From NCBI GenBank assembly GCA_036703255.1, contig DATNPL010000241.1, forward strand, positions 1-64,000: a stretch of 64,000 bases of DNA, in the 5' to 3' direction. Position numbers and translations under genes: made by a program. This DNA comes from Drouetiella sp036703255. GTDB taxonomy: Bacteria; Cyanobacteriota; Cyanobacteriia; Elainellales; Elainellaceae. Numbering within the stretch: position 1 is the stretch's first letter; each line of letters begins with the position of its first letter. Shown one piece after another: positions 1-8,659 of this stretch. The notes below the pieces were generated by a model that was given only the letters and a program-made list of their open reading frames with translations, did no database searches and was not told where the DNA came from.

Positions 1-174
1 TGAGGTGTCAAGGGGAATCTTTCAAATCCCTTCCTCAACATCACAATAGGCAATCCGTAAGGCTTTGACCTCATCTGATAGGCTGGCACATCCCCTCTTA
101 CCTTGGCACCACACTGAAGAAATTCTGTCAACCTTTGACTCGGCTACTCAGCAGTTCTTACTTATGAAATTCAT

Positions 175-259
175 CTGAGGGAGTTCGCGCAGAGCGCGAA
201 CTCCCTCAGCAAAGCCCGAAAAAAGTTCGCCGCAAACGGGCTTTATCTCGGGCTTTGCT
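175..259. repeat. Double hairpin, diverged copy of the 21.3 kb element
   Basis: Two adjacent inverted repeats. The first has perfect 16-bp arms (175-190 and 194-209) around the 3-base loop aga. The second pairs agcaaagcccga (208-219) with tcgggctttgct (248-259) around a decayed interior. The order and the core aaagcccgaaaaaag match the composite element at 21281-21361, so this looks like an older copy. It lies downstream of the small minus-strand gene ending at 270 and could act as its terminator in RNA. The resemblance is seen directly; mobility or function is inference. Confidence 0.75.
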
Positions 260-269
260 GCAAAACGCT

Positions 270-650
270 TTACTGCGATGCCAAAAATATACGCAATCGC
301 AGTAAACTCAGCGTCTGCCCAAGGTTGAGCTGCAATGGCGAAATTCCAGCCAAACGAGACTGCACCCAACCTTCACCCCAATACCATTCTTGATAGCCGT
401 CAACGCCTTTGCTCATGAGCATTTGCAGCTCATTTGACTTGACTATTTTGACTTGGTGCTGGATTGGGATAGGGCCAATCCAACTGGTGAATGTGGTTCC
501 TGGGCACAACCGTTCTGGCATCCCTGCTGAAAAAGATTGGGGAAAAAGCCACTTCTGAAATTGAGCAGGACACAGCAGGCTGTCAGAAATTTTTTGTTCC
601 GAGGCAGCAATTTCAATTCGGAGGTTACTCTGTTGGAAAGTGCCAAGCAT
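270..650 (-). CDS. Conserved cyanobacterial small protein, unknown function
   Basis: This 126-residue protein has no signal peptide or membrane segment. It begins MLGTFQQSNLRIEI and holds a Trp- and Gln-rich middle (QKWLFPQSF, FTSWIGPIPIQHQVK) and a GYQEWYWGEGWVQSRL stretch. I recall similar proteins of about this length in other cyanobacteria, and the pattern of short strands with Trp residues would fit an SRPBCC/START-like fold, but that fold is a guess. It is divergent from moaD, with its start about 150 bases from the moaD start. No function can be assigned from sequence alone; that it is a real gene is fairly likely from its codon use and composition. Confidence 0.6.
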   Translation of the reverse strand: MLGTFQQSNLRIEIAASEQKISDSLLCPAQFQKWLFPQSFSAGMPERLCPGTTFTSWIGPIPIQHQVKIVKSNELQMLMSKGVDGYQEWYWGEGWVQSRLAGISPLQLNLGQTLSLLRLRIFLASQ

Positions 651-804
651 AGTGAAGTACAGGGGGTTAATTTCAGGATTAGTTTTTAGATTTTGGTGTT
701 TGTCATTTCAAGGGCTTTTATGGAGTAGCCGCAATCAGTCTGCGTTGCCTACAGGGTATACCTACAGAGTAACAAGGAGTTTCGGCTTAACACAGAGGGA
801 TATT

Positions 805-1062
805 ATGAGTGATTTGATTAAAGTAACAGTGAAACTTTTTGCGGCTTACCAAGAGACTTGCGGGGTTTCCGAAGTGGCTTTGCACCTGCCTGACGGAGCG
901 ATCGTGGCACAGGTACGCGATCGCCTGCTTGAACAATATCCGGAGTTAGAGCAATGGCGAGATGTGACTCGATTTGGCTTAAATCTTCAGTTTGTAGAGC
1001 CTAGCGCTGTTTTGCAAGATGGGGATGAAGTCGTGCTCATTCCTCCTGTAAGTGGCGGTTAA
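805..1062 (+). CDS. moaD: Molybdopterin synthase small subunit MoaD (ThiS/MoaD ubiquitin-like)
   Basis: This 85-residue protein carries sulfur as a C-terminal thiocarboxylate for dithiolene formation in molybdopterin synthesis, working with MoaE. It begins MSDLIKVTVKLFAAYQE, has the beta-grasp pattern including FGLNLQFVEPSAVLQDGDEVVLIPP, and ends in the required SGG with the terminal Gly-Gly exposed. An in-frame upstream extension to 640 is open, but the ATG at 805 follows gaggg at a good ribosome-binding distance and gives the family's usual length of about 80-90. moaE is not in the window. A ThiS role cannot be fully excluded, but the DGDEVVLIPPVSGG ending is typical of MoaD. Confidence 0.88.
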   Translation: MSDLIKVTVKLFAAYQETCGVSEVALHLPDGAIVAQVRDRLLEQYPELEQWRDVTRFGLNLQFVEPSAVLQDGDEVVLIPPVSGG

Positions 1063-1108
1063 AAAATTGAGCCGGTCTTCGCTGAGCTTAAGTACACCCA
1101 ATCTCTTA

Positions 1109-2683
1109 TTAACTCAGTGATTGAGAACTAGGTGATTGGGCAAGCTGGGCGAACTGAACAAGCCAATCCTTAACCCGATAGGTTGCCCGACAATCATCTT
1201 CGTTGTAGCGAAGGATAGCTTCTAGATAGGCGCGATCGCCGGTAGCCAGCCATTGGTCATACCAACAGATAGACTGAGCGCCGTTGGCTTCTGCATCCCG
1301 CCAGTTGAACCCAAGCCAACGGGCGATCGGCTTAAGGGCATAGCTTTCGACAGGGAGGATAGCAATTCGCGTCACCCGTTCATGCAAATCAACGAAGCGG
1401 TGCAGCAATGGCTCAATCAAATAACTAGGCGTACCATAGTGCTGACCTAACCGCTTAACAGTTTGAACTTCATAAGGGCAAAAGTGGAAAATCGGAGCAT
1501 TGGGATAGCGTAAAACCAGCTCCAAAAATTGATTCCAGACTTTACCTTCGTCAGCATGGTGCTCAGCCAGTAGAGGGCAGAATGTTTCGGTCTGGGCTAG
1601 GCGATCGACGACTAAAACGCCATGTAAGTACACTAAATTTTGTTCCGGCGCTGCTTCAATATCAAAGTAGAGTTCTATGTTTGCTGTAGGTAACTCAAAA
1701 GTTGACAGTAACGGAACCGGGGGTGAAGCTGAAGTTTCTACATGAGCGATTGCTCGGTTTTGAAGCGTTGACTGAGCTTGTTTGACCAAGCGCTGAGCGA
1801 CCTGCGCCCCGAATCCAGGTAGAGATTCCAGTTGTTTAGGTGGGGCTGTCGCAATCGTCTCTAGCGTTTTGAGCTGAAGGGCTTTGAGATGGGCATAGCG
1901 ACTAGGCGTAACGCCAGGTAGCAAAGAAAGGTGGCGATCGCTTTGTGCTGCGTCGTAACAATGATTGAACCAGTGGCAAAGATCGCAACGGCTATGGGAA
2001 ATGAAAACTTCCGGTTCCTGCTGTTGCAACAAAGTTTCCATGCAGCCTTGCAAAATCTCTTCCATGCGCGGCAACACATCTACTAAGCTGACAGCATAGG
2101 TGCCTCGCTGCCGCAAAATCAGCCAACAGTTTTCTGCCCACATGCCCTGCACTGTCGCCAAGACATAGGTGTGAAACGCTACTGCGACTTGATAGTCTAG
2201 CTTTGGGCGTTTTCCCAGCCGAATATCTATGGGTGCATAGAGCCAGTCACCCCAGATAGAATGCCCTGGCTGCTTGACGAGCAAATCAGGACAGCTCACC
2301 AAGTGAATGCCATTGTCTAGTGTGACCTGAAGGACACCATTAGCGATGCGATCGACCCCTTGCTGCATCAAAAGAGTAGTAGCCGTAGATCCTGCTACCC
2401 AGTCTCGCCTGGGGTAGCTTGGCTCATAGAAGGGGGCGACAGACAGAACCTCTCGCTGGTGCAAAAAGCTATCCTGGCGCAACTTTTGCAGATAGTCAGG
2501 CGGGCGGCTTCGCTGATCGCGATCGCCATATCGATCTAAGAAGATCCGACGAGGACAGCGCTGATAGTTAAACAGAACTTCATCGGTCAGCCAGATTGTC
2601 GTCGAATCTGCTGCACCGTTCTCAGCCGAATTGGCAGAAGCAGGCAAAGGCGTAGGCAACTGAGCAGAGGCTTGAGCAGTCAC
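1109..2683 (-). CDS. TM0106-family RecB-like nuclease with RNase H-like C-terminal domain
   Basis: This 524-residue protein joins two nuclease-like halves. The N-terminal half (about 30-250) has NYQRCPRRIFLDRYGD, a PD-(D/E)XK-like core around YAPIDIRLGKRPKLDYQVA, and a cysteine cluster CDLCHWFNHC near 235; with the first cysteine this resembles the iron-sulfur staple of Cas4/AddB-type nucleases. A short helix-hairpin-helix-like stretch (LESLPGFGAQVAQRL) follows. The C-terminal half (about 335-515) has FDIEAAPEQ, HFCPYE and YNEDDCRATY, matching RNase_H_2/YprB-type 3'-5' exonucleases. The role is presumably DNA or RNA repair; substrates are unknown. It lies downstream of the topoisomerase gene on the same strand, separated by about 380 bases. 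Confidence 0.85.
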   Translation of the reverse strand: MTAQASAQLPTPLPASANSAENGAADSTTIWLTDEVLFNYQRCPRRIFLDRYGDRDQRSRPPDYLQKLRQDSFLHQREVLSVAPFYEPSYPRRDWVAGSTATTLLMQQGVDRIANGVLQVTLDNGIHLVSCPDLLVKQPGHSIWGDWLYAPIDIRLGKRPKLDYQVAVAFHTYVLATVQGMWAENCWLILRQRGTYAVSLVDVLPRMEEILQGCMETLLQQQEPEVFISHSRCDLCHWFNHCYDAAQSDRHLSLLPGVTPSRYAHLKALQLKTLETIATAPPKQLESLPGFGAQVAQRLVKQAQSTLQNRAIAHVETSASPPVPLLSTFELPTANIELYFDIEAAPEQNLVYLHGVLVVDRLAQTETFCPLLAEHHADEGKVWNQFLELVLRYPNAPIFHFCPYEVQTVKRLGQHYGTPSYLIEPLLHRFVDLHERVTRIAILPVESYALKPIARWLGFNWRDAEANGAQSICWYDQWLATGDRAYLEAILRYNEDDCRATYRVKDWLVQFAQLAQSPSSQSLS

Positions 2684-3064
2684 TGCAACTCGGGAGGCGG
2701 GTAAGTTACCCTCAGCCTCCGTTGAATTAGGGGAGTAGGGATTAACCGACAGAACCCTCCAGAATAGAGCGGACTTTCAGGGGGAAAGACGGGAGCCACG
2801 GTTCAGGCTTAAAAAGAGCGAAGGTGTAAACCCTTGAAGCAGCATGAAGCATCCAAACGGTGGCGATCGGCTGTGGCGATCGCTGCCTCCCAAAATCTAT
2901 ACTTTGCTGCCACTTTGCCATAGGGTGTCGAGTTCCCCGAATAGGTTAAGTATTTTTGCAGTTTACGCGTTATCTATGACTTTAGCTTGATTCTTCTAAT
3001 TCCGCTCATTCCTTATTGATCAAATTGATTAGGCCAAGTTGATCAAGCCGCCAAAGATTCAAGG
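2684..3064. other. Intergenic stretch without a recognisable gene
   Basis: About 380 bases between two minus-strand genes. It contains HIP1-type octamers near 2864-2884 and AT-rich sequence toward 3000, which could hold the promoter of the nuclease gene. I see no hairpin, RNA gene or coding frame that I can support. Confidence 0.5.
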
Positions 3065-5641
3065 TTAGCGAGAGGTCTTTAGTTGATCGGGTTTACCTTC
3101 ATCCTGGGCTTCGCCTTGCAAAGGAGGGATGTGAGCCATGATAAGTTCAACCACTCTCTCCTTTTTATCTAGCTTGAGGAGGCGATCGCCGCTGCCCGTC
3201 CGGGTTTGGCTAGGAATCTGCTCTAGAAGCAATCGAGCCATGCGATCCGCATCGGTCAAAACTTTTACCTCTACGCCTGTCTCGGCCAAAGCAATTCCTA
3301 CCAAACGGTCAGTTTTGACTGCAAACTGGATGGCCTGTACCCCAATTTCTCCTCGGTTAACCGATTTGATAGCGCCAATAGCCATACGCTTGACGTTGCC
3401 TTGGGCAGAAATCAGCAGCACATCATCAGCCGCAGTCAGCGCCAAGCAGCCTACCAACTCTTCCTGCTTCGACAGCCGCAGTGCCAGCTGACCCTGAGCC
3501 GCTCGCCCCATCACGGGTAGCTGCTCATCATTGATTTCAAATCGCATAACTCGCCCACCCGAAGTCGCCAAAACAAGCTGTTCTCCAGCTTCTGCAAGAG
3601 TCACATAGCGCAGTTCATCGTCATCTTTGAGTTTGAGTGCCGTTAGCCCTCGCCCAGTCAGGTTCGTAAATTCAGATAATGGCATGCGCTTTATCCGTCC
3701 CTGACGCGTCAGGAAAATCAGATCTAAGGTTTGCAGATCATCTGGGAACAAGACAAACTGCGTGACGATTGTTTCAGGATCATCCTGAGCCGTAGAGGGC
3801 AGCAAGGTCACCAATGGCGTACCTTTAGATGGCGTACCTTTAGTCTGACGCGAGGTAGGCGGAATATCGCTGACCTTGACCGTGTAGGCCTTGCCGCTGC
3901 GCGTTAGCACCAACAGTTCTTGATGGGCAGAAGCAACTTCTACCAATGTCGTAAAGTCTTCGTTTTCAATCAGGGTTTGTGCGGGGATTGGCTCTTGTTT
4001 GGCTCGTTGGCGTTGAAAAACTTTGGGTGAGATCCGCCGAACATAGCCACGATGGGTAAATTCTAAAACCACATCCTGGGTTTCAGCTTCTCCCTCAGCC
4101 GTCACTTCGGCCAGTTGTGCCAGTTCAGTTGCTTGCTCTTCGGCTGTCAACAGGCGAGTCCGGCGGGGATCGGCGTACTTGCGTTTGAGTGCGCGCAGGT
4201 CTTTTTTGAGGGACTTTAGCAGCTCTTTACGATTATCCAGCAGACGCTGAAGCTCTTGCATTCGCTGAGTCAATGCGTCGTATTCAGTCTGGAGATTTTG
4301 CCTTTCTAGCCCTGTCAAGCGGCGTAATGGCATAGCCAAGATCGCGTCTGCCTGACGATCGCTAAATGCAAATCGCTCTTGCAAGGTGGCTTTGGCCGTG
4401 CTGCCATCTGGAGCGTGACGCAAAATATCAATCACATCATCCAAACGATCGAGCGATCGCAGCAATCCCTCCAGCACATGCGCTCGACTCGCAGATTTGT
4501 CCAACTCATAGCGATATTGGCGGGTTAGCGTTGTTTCCCGGAAGCTGAGAAACTCCTGAAGCATATCTCGCAGAGGCAGCTGACGCGGTTGCCCATCTAC
4601 GATCGCCAGCATGATGACGCCAAAGTTACTCTGAAGCGGGGTTAGCTTATAGAGCCGCTCTAGAATCAGTGTGGGTTGAGCATCTCGCTTTAGCTCAATT
4701 ACGACCCGCATGCCTTCGCGATCGCTCTCATCTCGCAGATCGGCGATCCCCTCGATTCTTCCTTGGTTCACCAGCTCAGCAATTTTTTCAATCCAGCTTG
4801 CCTTGTTTACCTGGAAGGGCAATTCTGTGACAATAATCGCCAGACGCTGCTGTCGTCCTCGCCCAATGGGAACTTCTTCAAGCTTGACGACTCCGCGCAC
4901 CGAGATACTGCCGCGTCCGGTGCGGTAGGCTTCTTGAATGCCTGCTGTACCACTGATTTCGCCGCCTGTGGGAAAATCAGGAGCTGGAATTAGGCGAAAC
5001 AGGTCTTCATCTGGTAGATCAGGGCGATCGATTAAGGCAATCAAGCCATCAATTACCTCACTCAAGTTGTGGGGTGGAATATTGGTTGCCATGCCCACGG
5101 CAATGCCCGAGCAGCCGTTCAACAGTAAAAAGGGAAGTTGAGCGGGTAAGACAATCGGCTCTTGCTGAGAGTTGTCAAAGTTGCCGATGAAATCTACCGT
5201 GGCTTCACCAATTTCAGTGAGCAGCGCCTCATTGCCCACAGGCGAAAGCCGCGTCTCGGTGTAACGCATGGCGGCCGGAGGATCATCATCCACCGACCCA
5301 AAGTTGCCATGTCCCTCTAGCATGGGATAGCGGCTAGAGAAGTCTTGCACCATACGCACCAGCGCATCGTAAACCGACTGGTCACCATGCGGATGATACT
5401 TACCCAACACATCTCCCACGACGCGGGCGCACTTGCGATAGGGGCGATCGGGGGTCAAACCCAGCTCATGCATGGCGTACAAAACGCGCCGATGGACGGG
5501 TTTTAACCCATCTCGCACATCAGGAAGCGCCCGACCCACAATCACGCTCATGGCATACTCGAGGTACGACCGCTGTACTTCCGTGTGCAGGGCAGTCGCG
5601 ATGATTTGCCCTGACGTAAGGATGTTCAACTGTTCAGCCAT
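3065..5641 (-). CDS. gyrA: Type IIA DNA topoisomerase subunit A (GyrA/ParC family)
   Basis: This 858-residue subunit cuts and rejoins DNA and would pair with GyrB/ParE. The winged-helix region holds KYHPHGDQSVYDALVRM and the catalytic tyrosine Y127 in AAMRYTETRL. The coiled-coil arm and six-bladed C-terminal beta-pinwheel (about 510-840, blades such as THRGYVRRI and TRQGRIKRM) follow. The loop aligned with the GyrA box reads FQRQRAKQE and lacks the canonical QRRGGKG, so this may be the second cyanobacterial GyrA paralogue, with ParC-like activity, rather than true gyrase. The residue matching E. coli Ser83 is Gln88. A 15-bp tandem duplication (3815-3843) encodes KGTPSKGTP. Gyrase versus topoisomerase IV is unresolved. 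Confidence 0.93.
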   Translation of the reverse strand: MAEQLNILTSGQIIATALHTEVQRSYLEYAMSVIVGRALPDVRDGLKPVHRRVLYAMHELGLTPDRPYRKCARVVGDVLGKYHPHGDQSVYDALVRMVQDFSSRYPMLEGHGNFGSVDDDPPAAMRYTETRLSPVGNEALLTEIGEATVDFIGNFDNSQQEPIVLPAQLPFLLLNGCSGIAVGMATNIPPHNLSEVIDGLIALIDRPDLPDEDLFRLIPAPDFPTGGEISGTAGIQEAYRTGRGSISVRGVVKLEEVPIGRGRQQRLAIIVTELPFQVNKASWIEKIAELVNQGRIEGIADLRDESDREGMRVVIELKRDAQPTLILERLYKLTPLQSNFGVIMLAIVDGQPRQLPLRDMLQEFLSFRETTLTRQYRYELDKSASRAHVLEGLLRSLDRLDDVIDILRHAPDGSTAKATLQERFAFSDRQADAILAMPLRRLTGLERQNLQTEYDALTQRMQELQRLLDNRKELLKSLKKDLRALKRKYADPRRTRLLTAEEQATELAQLAEVTAEGEAETQDVVLEFTHRGYVRRISPKVFQRQRAKQEPIPAQTLIENEDFTTLVEVASAHQELLVLTRSGKAYTVKVSDIPPTSRQTKGTPSKGTPLVTLLPSTAQDDPETIVTQFVLFPDDLQTLDLIFLTRQGRIKRMPLSEFTNLTGRGLTALKLKDDDELRYVTLAEAGEQLVLATSGGRVMRFEINDEQLPVMGRAAQGQLALRLSKQEELVGCLALTAADDVLLISAQGNVKRMAIGAIKSVNRGEIGVQAIQFAVKTDRLVGIALAETGVEVKVLTDADRMARLLLEQIPSQTRTGSGDRLLKLDKKERVVELIMAHIPPLQGEAQDEGKPDQLKTSR

Positions 5642-5840
5642 GCTTTAATGTCCTTCAAATTTTCGGGTTACAGGGAGCTTTAGAAATTTCTAATTAAGCC
5701 ATTGGATCAGGCGCTAGGTGGGATATGGCAACTGAGTTAGGCATAACTTTTCACTTTAATTTCACAGTAGTATCAAATTGCGACGACTAAAGATCATTCA
5801 TGCTGAAATTAGACTGGATTAGGCAGATAGGAAAAGCAAT

Positions 5841-6239
5841 ATGAAAACCGTTCTGATTGTGGAAGATGATCTGATTAACGCTCGCGTCTTTTCTAAGATT
5901 TTGACCAAACGAGGCGGGCTAGAAGTCAAGCACACTGAGAACGTAGACGAAGTTATGGAGATTGCCCAAGCTCGGGCAGCCGACATTATTTTGATGGATG
6001 TTTCTCTTTCCCACAGCATGTACCAAGGGAAACCCGTGGATGGCATCAAGATCACCCAAATGTTGAAAGCCGATCCGCAAACAGCCGACCTTCCCATTAT
6101 TCTAGTGACGGCTCATGCGATGGAAGGCGATCGCGAACACTTTTTACGACAAAGCGGTGCAGACGACTATATTTCCAAGCCTGTTGTTGATCACCAGCAG
6201 TTTGTCGATCAGATTGTGGCATTGCTTCCCAAGGCTTAA
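5841..6239 (+). CDS. Single-domain response regulator (DivK-like receiver)
   Basis: This 132-residue protein is a stand-alone receiver domain, phosphorylated on aspartate by a histidine kinase and acting by protein contact because it has no output domain. The acidic pocket is E8-D9-D10, the phospho-acceptor is D53 in IILMDVS, the switch threonine is T90 in ILVTAHAMEGDREH and the lysine is K113 in YISKP. The VTAHAMEGDRE stretch resembles DivK-type regulators. It starts at the ATG following a purine-rich gcagataggaaaagc. It is divergent from the topoisomerase gene and has no kinase beside it, so its partner is unknown. Confidence 0.9.
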   Translation: MKTVLIVEDDLINARVFSKILTKRGGLEVKHTENVDEVMEIAQARAADIILMDVSLSHSMYQGKPVDGIKITQMLKADPQTADLPIILVTAHAMEGDREHFLRQSGADDYISKPVVDHQQFVDQIVALLPKA

Positions 6240-6535
6240 GTATGCTTGTACTACATAATATCTACTATACTGCCAGAATATTGCCAGATTTTTTGCACAG
6301 AAGTGGATAAAAAGAAAACATCTGATGACACAGCGCAAGAAGTCGCTATGGCACCAGATGCCAACCCAACAAGGAGTAATCCAAAGATTGAAGGTTAAGT
6401 TTGAAAGCTAGCTTTCATGTGTTCTAGGGCCTTCCACGCACCGCAAAACCTGGAGCCTAAGCTGATTGAGGCTAGAGCATGGCTTAAACCAGCTTGCCCC
6501 ATAGCCTTATAAACCCAGCAGTTCTACTAGTAGTT

Positions 6536-8302
6536 CTATAAGTAGGCGGTGTAGTCTTGCCCCAAAAACAGCGCCTTCTCTGCACTGCGACGACGGGTTA
6601 GACCGGGCAACTCTACGCCATCGCCTTTATTCCAACGAGCAAACTCACTGGCTGCGCCCTGGTAGTCGCCCTGATTAAGCTTTCGCAGCAGGGTTGAGCT
6701 ACCTAATGCCCCTTCGCCCACGTTGTAGGTGAATGAGACGAGAGCAGAGAATTGGTCGCTAGTCAGCGACACTTTTACATTGCTCTTTACCGCCTTCTCA
6801 AATCGGAGCAAGTCCTCCTGAAGGTATTTTTCTGCCTGCGCCTCAGTGATGCGCATTCCTGCCCTAACTCCTGAGGTTGTGCCGTAGCCAATGGTCCAAA
6901 CACCCACCGGATCAAGATAGGCATCAAGGCGCAGCCCCTCGAAAGACTTGACGACTTTTAAACCTTTGGAGTTGATCTTGCCATCAGAACTGCCGCTGCC
7001 GCCAGACGGGCTGGGCTGAGGGTTGTTACTGGTATTACCAGGCTGGATACCGCCGTTGTTAGAGGTACCGCCGTTGTTGTTACCCGTACTGCCGCCGTTA
7101 TTGTTACCACTGCCAAAGTTGGCAATGCTATTGGAGCCACCGTTGATCTGCACTAGGTTAGATTGAGCCGCTACATAGCCCTTTTGGCCATCAGGCGTAC
7201 TTACCTGATACCAATCTGGAACATTGGTGTCGTCGGTAGACTGGACTTTGCTCAGGATTTTGAGATTGGTACCAGAATTCAAGGCTGCGATCGGCGAGTT
7301 ATTCAGCGTTGAGGGTTTTGATCTGAGGTTCAGCGTAGTGTCTGTAATCACTTGAGCAGTAGGCTGCACTTCTTTAAGCGAAATATCGATCGCTGAGTCC
7401 CCCGTCTTCTCGTAGTACTGCACATAAAAATCGAACGAGCCGCCTGCTTGTTCGGGCACGCTCAACACCTGTGTCCATTCTCCATTGCTGTTGCTGCGCC
7501 AATCGCCATTTAAGCTGGTGACGACTTTGCCCGTCTTGCGATCGCGGAAAAAGAATCGCGTGCCATCATTAGAGTCACTTCGCACCTCATAAAACTTGCC
7601 TGATTTGAGCGAAACCTGCGTCCAGGCTTGCATGGCATAGTTGTCATCTTGAATCGCTGAGCCAGGACTCCCCGACCCATAATTTACTTTCAATCGCGCC
7701 AGAGTTTTGCCGCTCTTGCCGCGTCCACCCAAATTTTTCTTGAGATCGGGTCGGCTAAAGTTGTAGCTGTTGTAATCCGCGACGTTGGCCGCGGTGCGGT
7801 TAATAAAGGTGCCATTCCAGCGGCTAGAAGATCCGCCAAACAGATTGCCCAGCAAATCACTTAAAAAGCCACGAGACTGGCTGGAGCCGCTTTTCAAATA
7901 TTGATAGCCTCCAGAAGTTTGCAGGGTGCTATTAGCGGGCTGAGTCGATAAAGCCAGTTGATAGGTGGCAGGGCGATCGGCTCCGACATGAACCTTGAGG
8001 AAGTAGGTGCCTCGATCCAGGTTCTTAAGATTGAGAGATTGCTTACCCTGCTTGAGCCGCGATCGCCCCAGGCTTTCTCCTGAATCAATTCGAGCATTGC
8101 GATTGCGATCTTGAATCAGCTCAGCATAGGCATTGGACTTATTTTCTTTAAGCTGCAAATTCAGGCTGCTTTTTTGCTTGAGGCGGATGCTGTACAAGCC
8201 GTTGGTAGACGAATCGCCAAGTTCATTTCTTAGACCTTTTCCTCGGGCATTGAGGGCGATCGCCTCAACCCGCTTCAGACTATTTTCAGCAGTTTGTGAC
8301 AT
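6536..8302 (-). CDS. Modular lysozyme-like protein: PPC-like, PA14-like, SH3b and GH24 domains
   Basis: This 588-residue protein ends in a T4-lysozyme-type GH24 domain (about 447-582) with the catalytic triad visible as E455 (SFEG), D464 (YLDPVG) and T470 (WTIGYGT). Ahead of it are a bacterial pre-peptidase-like beta domain (about 15-125), a PA14-like domain (about 160-315, WNGTFINRTAANVADYN and DDNYAMQAWTQV), an SH3b domain (about 320-390, LNLRSKPSTLNNSPIAALNSG) and an Asn/Gly/Ser-rich linker. It should cleave peptidoglycan. No Sec signal is visible, so how it leaves the cell is unclear. No holin or phage genes are nearby, arguing for a chromosomal cell-wall enzyme rather than a prophage endolysin. 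Confidence 0.88.
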   Translation of the reverse strand: MSQTAENSLKRVEAIALNARGKGLRNELGDSSTNGLYSIRLKQKSSLNLQLKENKSNAYAELIQDRNRNARIDSGESLGRSRLKQGKQSLNLKNLDRGTYFLKVHVGADRPATYQLALSTQPANSTLQTSGGYQYLKSGSSQSRGFLSDLLGNLFGGSSSRWNGTFINRTAANVADYNSYNFSRPDLKKNLGGRGKSGKTLARLKVNYGSGSPGSAIQDDNYAMQAWTQVSLKSGKFYEVRSDSNDGTRFFFRDRKTGKVVTSLNGDWRSNSNGEWTQVLSVPEQAGGSFDFYVQYYEKTGDSAIDISLKEVQPTAQVITDTTLNLRSKPSTLNNSPIAALNSGTNLKILSKVQSTDDTNVPDWYQVSTPDGQKGYVAAQSNLVQINGGSNSIANFGSGNNNGGSTGNNNGGTSNNGGIQPGNTSNNPQPSPSGGSGSSDGKINSKGLKVVKSFEGLRLDAYLDPVGVWTIGYGTTSGVRAGMRITEAQAEKYLQEDLLRFEKAVKSNVKVSLTSDQFSALVSFTYNVGEGALGSSTLLRKLNQGDYQGAASEFARWNKGDGVELPGLTRRRSAEKALFLGQDYTAYL

Positions 8303-8659
8303 AACTGTCCCCGTAACATCTGATACCTAATACCGTTGCGCTTCGTCGTAAAAATCTGTGCTTCGTTTTCTAGACGCAAAGGTAAAAGGACAAGTGCCCA
8401 CGCAGATGATCTTTTTGAACCATCCGATGCAGGTCTATGCAGGGTGTTGAGAAGTAGGGAGGGAGGGCTTTGAATTGAGGGAGGGTACAGGGCGATCGTC
8501 TAGCTCAAAAGCGCTGTCTCCCGTCCGTTTACAAACCCGATATCGCCTGATGCGTGGAAACAAAGCCCCTGGGAATTTATGATAGAGAGGGAAAGCTCAT
8601 CATAGTGACGATTTACGGCTTTCCTCAGCCAAGCTGGAAGCAACGGAACGTACCGCAGT
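8303..8659. other. Divergent promoter region, lysozyme / hydrolase
   Basis: About 357 bases between two divergently transcribed genes. AT-rich patches near 8320-8410 and 8575-8600 could hold the two promoters. No clear -10/-35 pair, hairpin or RNA gene is supportable. Confidence 0.4.

Noticed and set aside
148..369. 73-codon minus-strand frame
   Set aside because: Overlaps the better-supported 126-residue gene and crosses the hairpin element.
6536..8302. Prophage endolysin
   Set aside because: No holin, portal, capsid or integrase genes nearby; the multi-domain layout and HIP1 sites fit a chromosomal gene.
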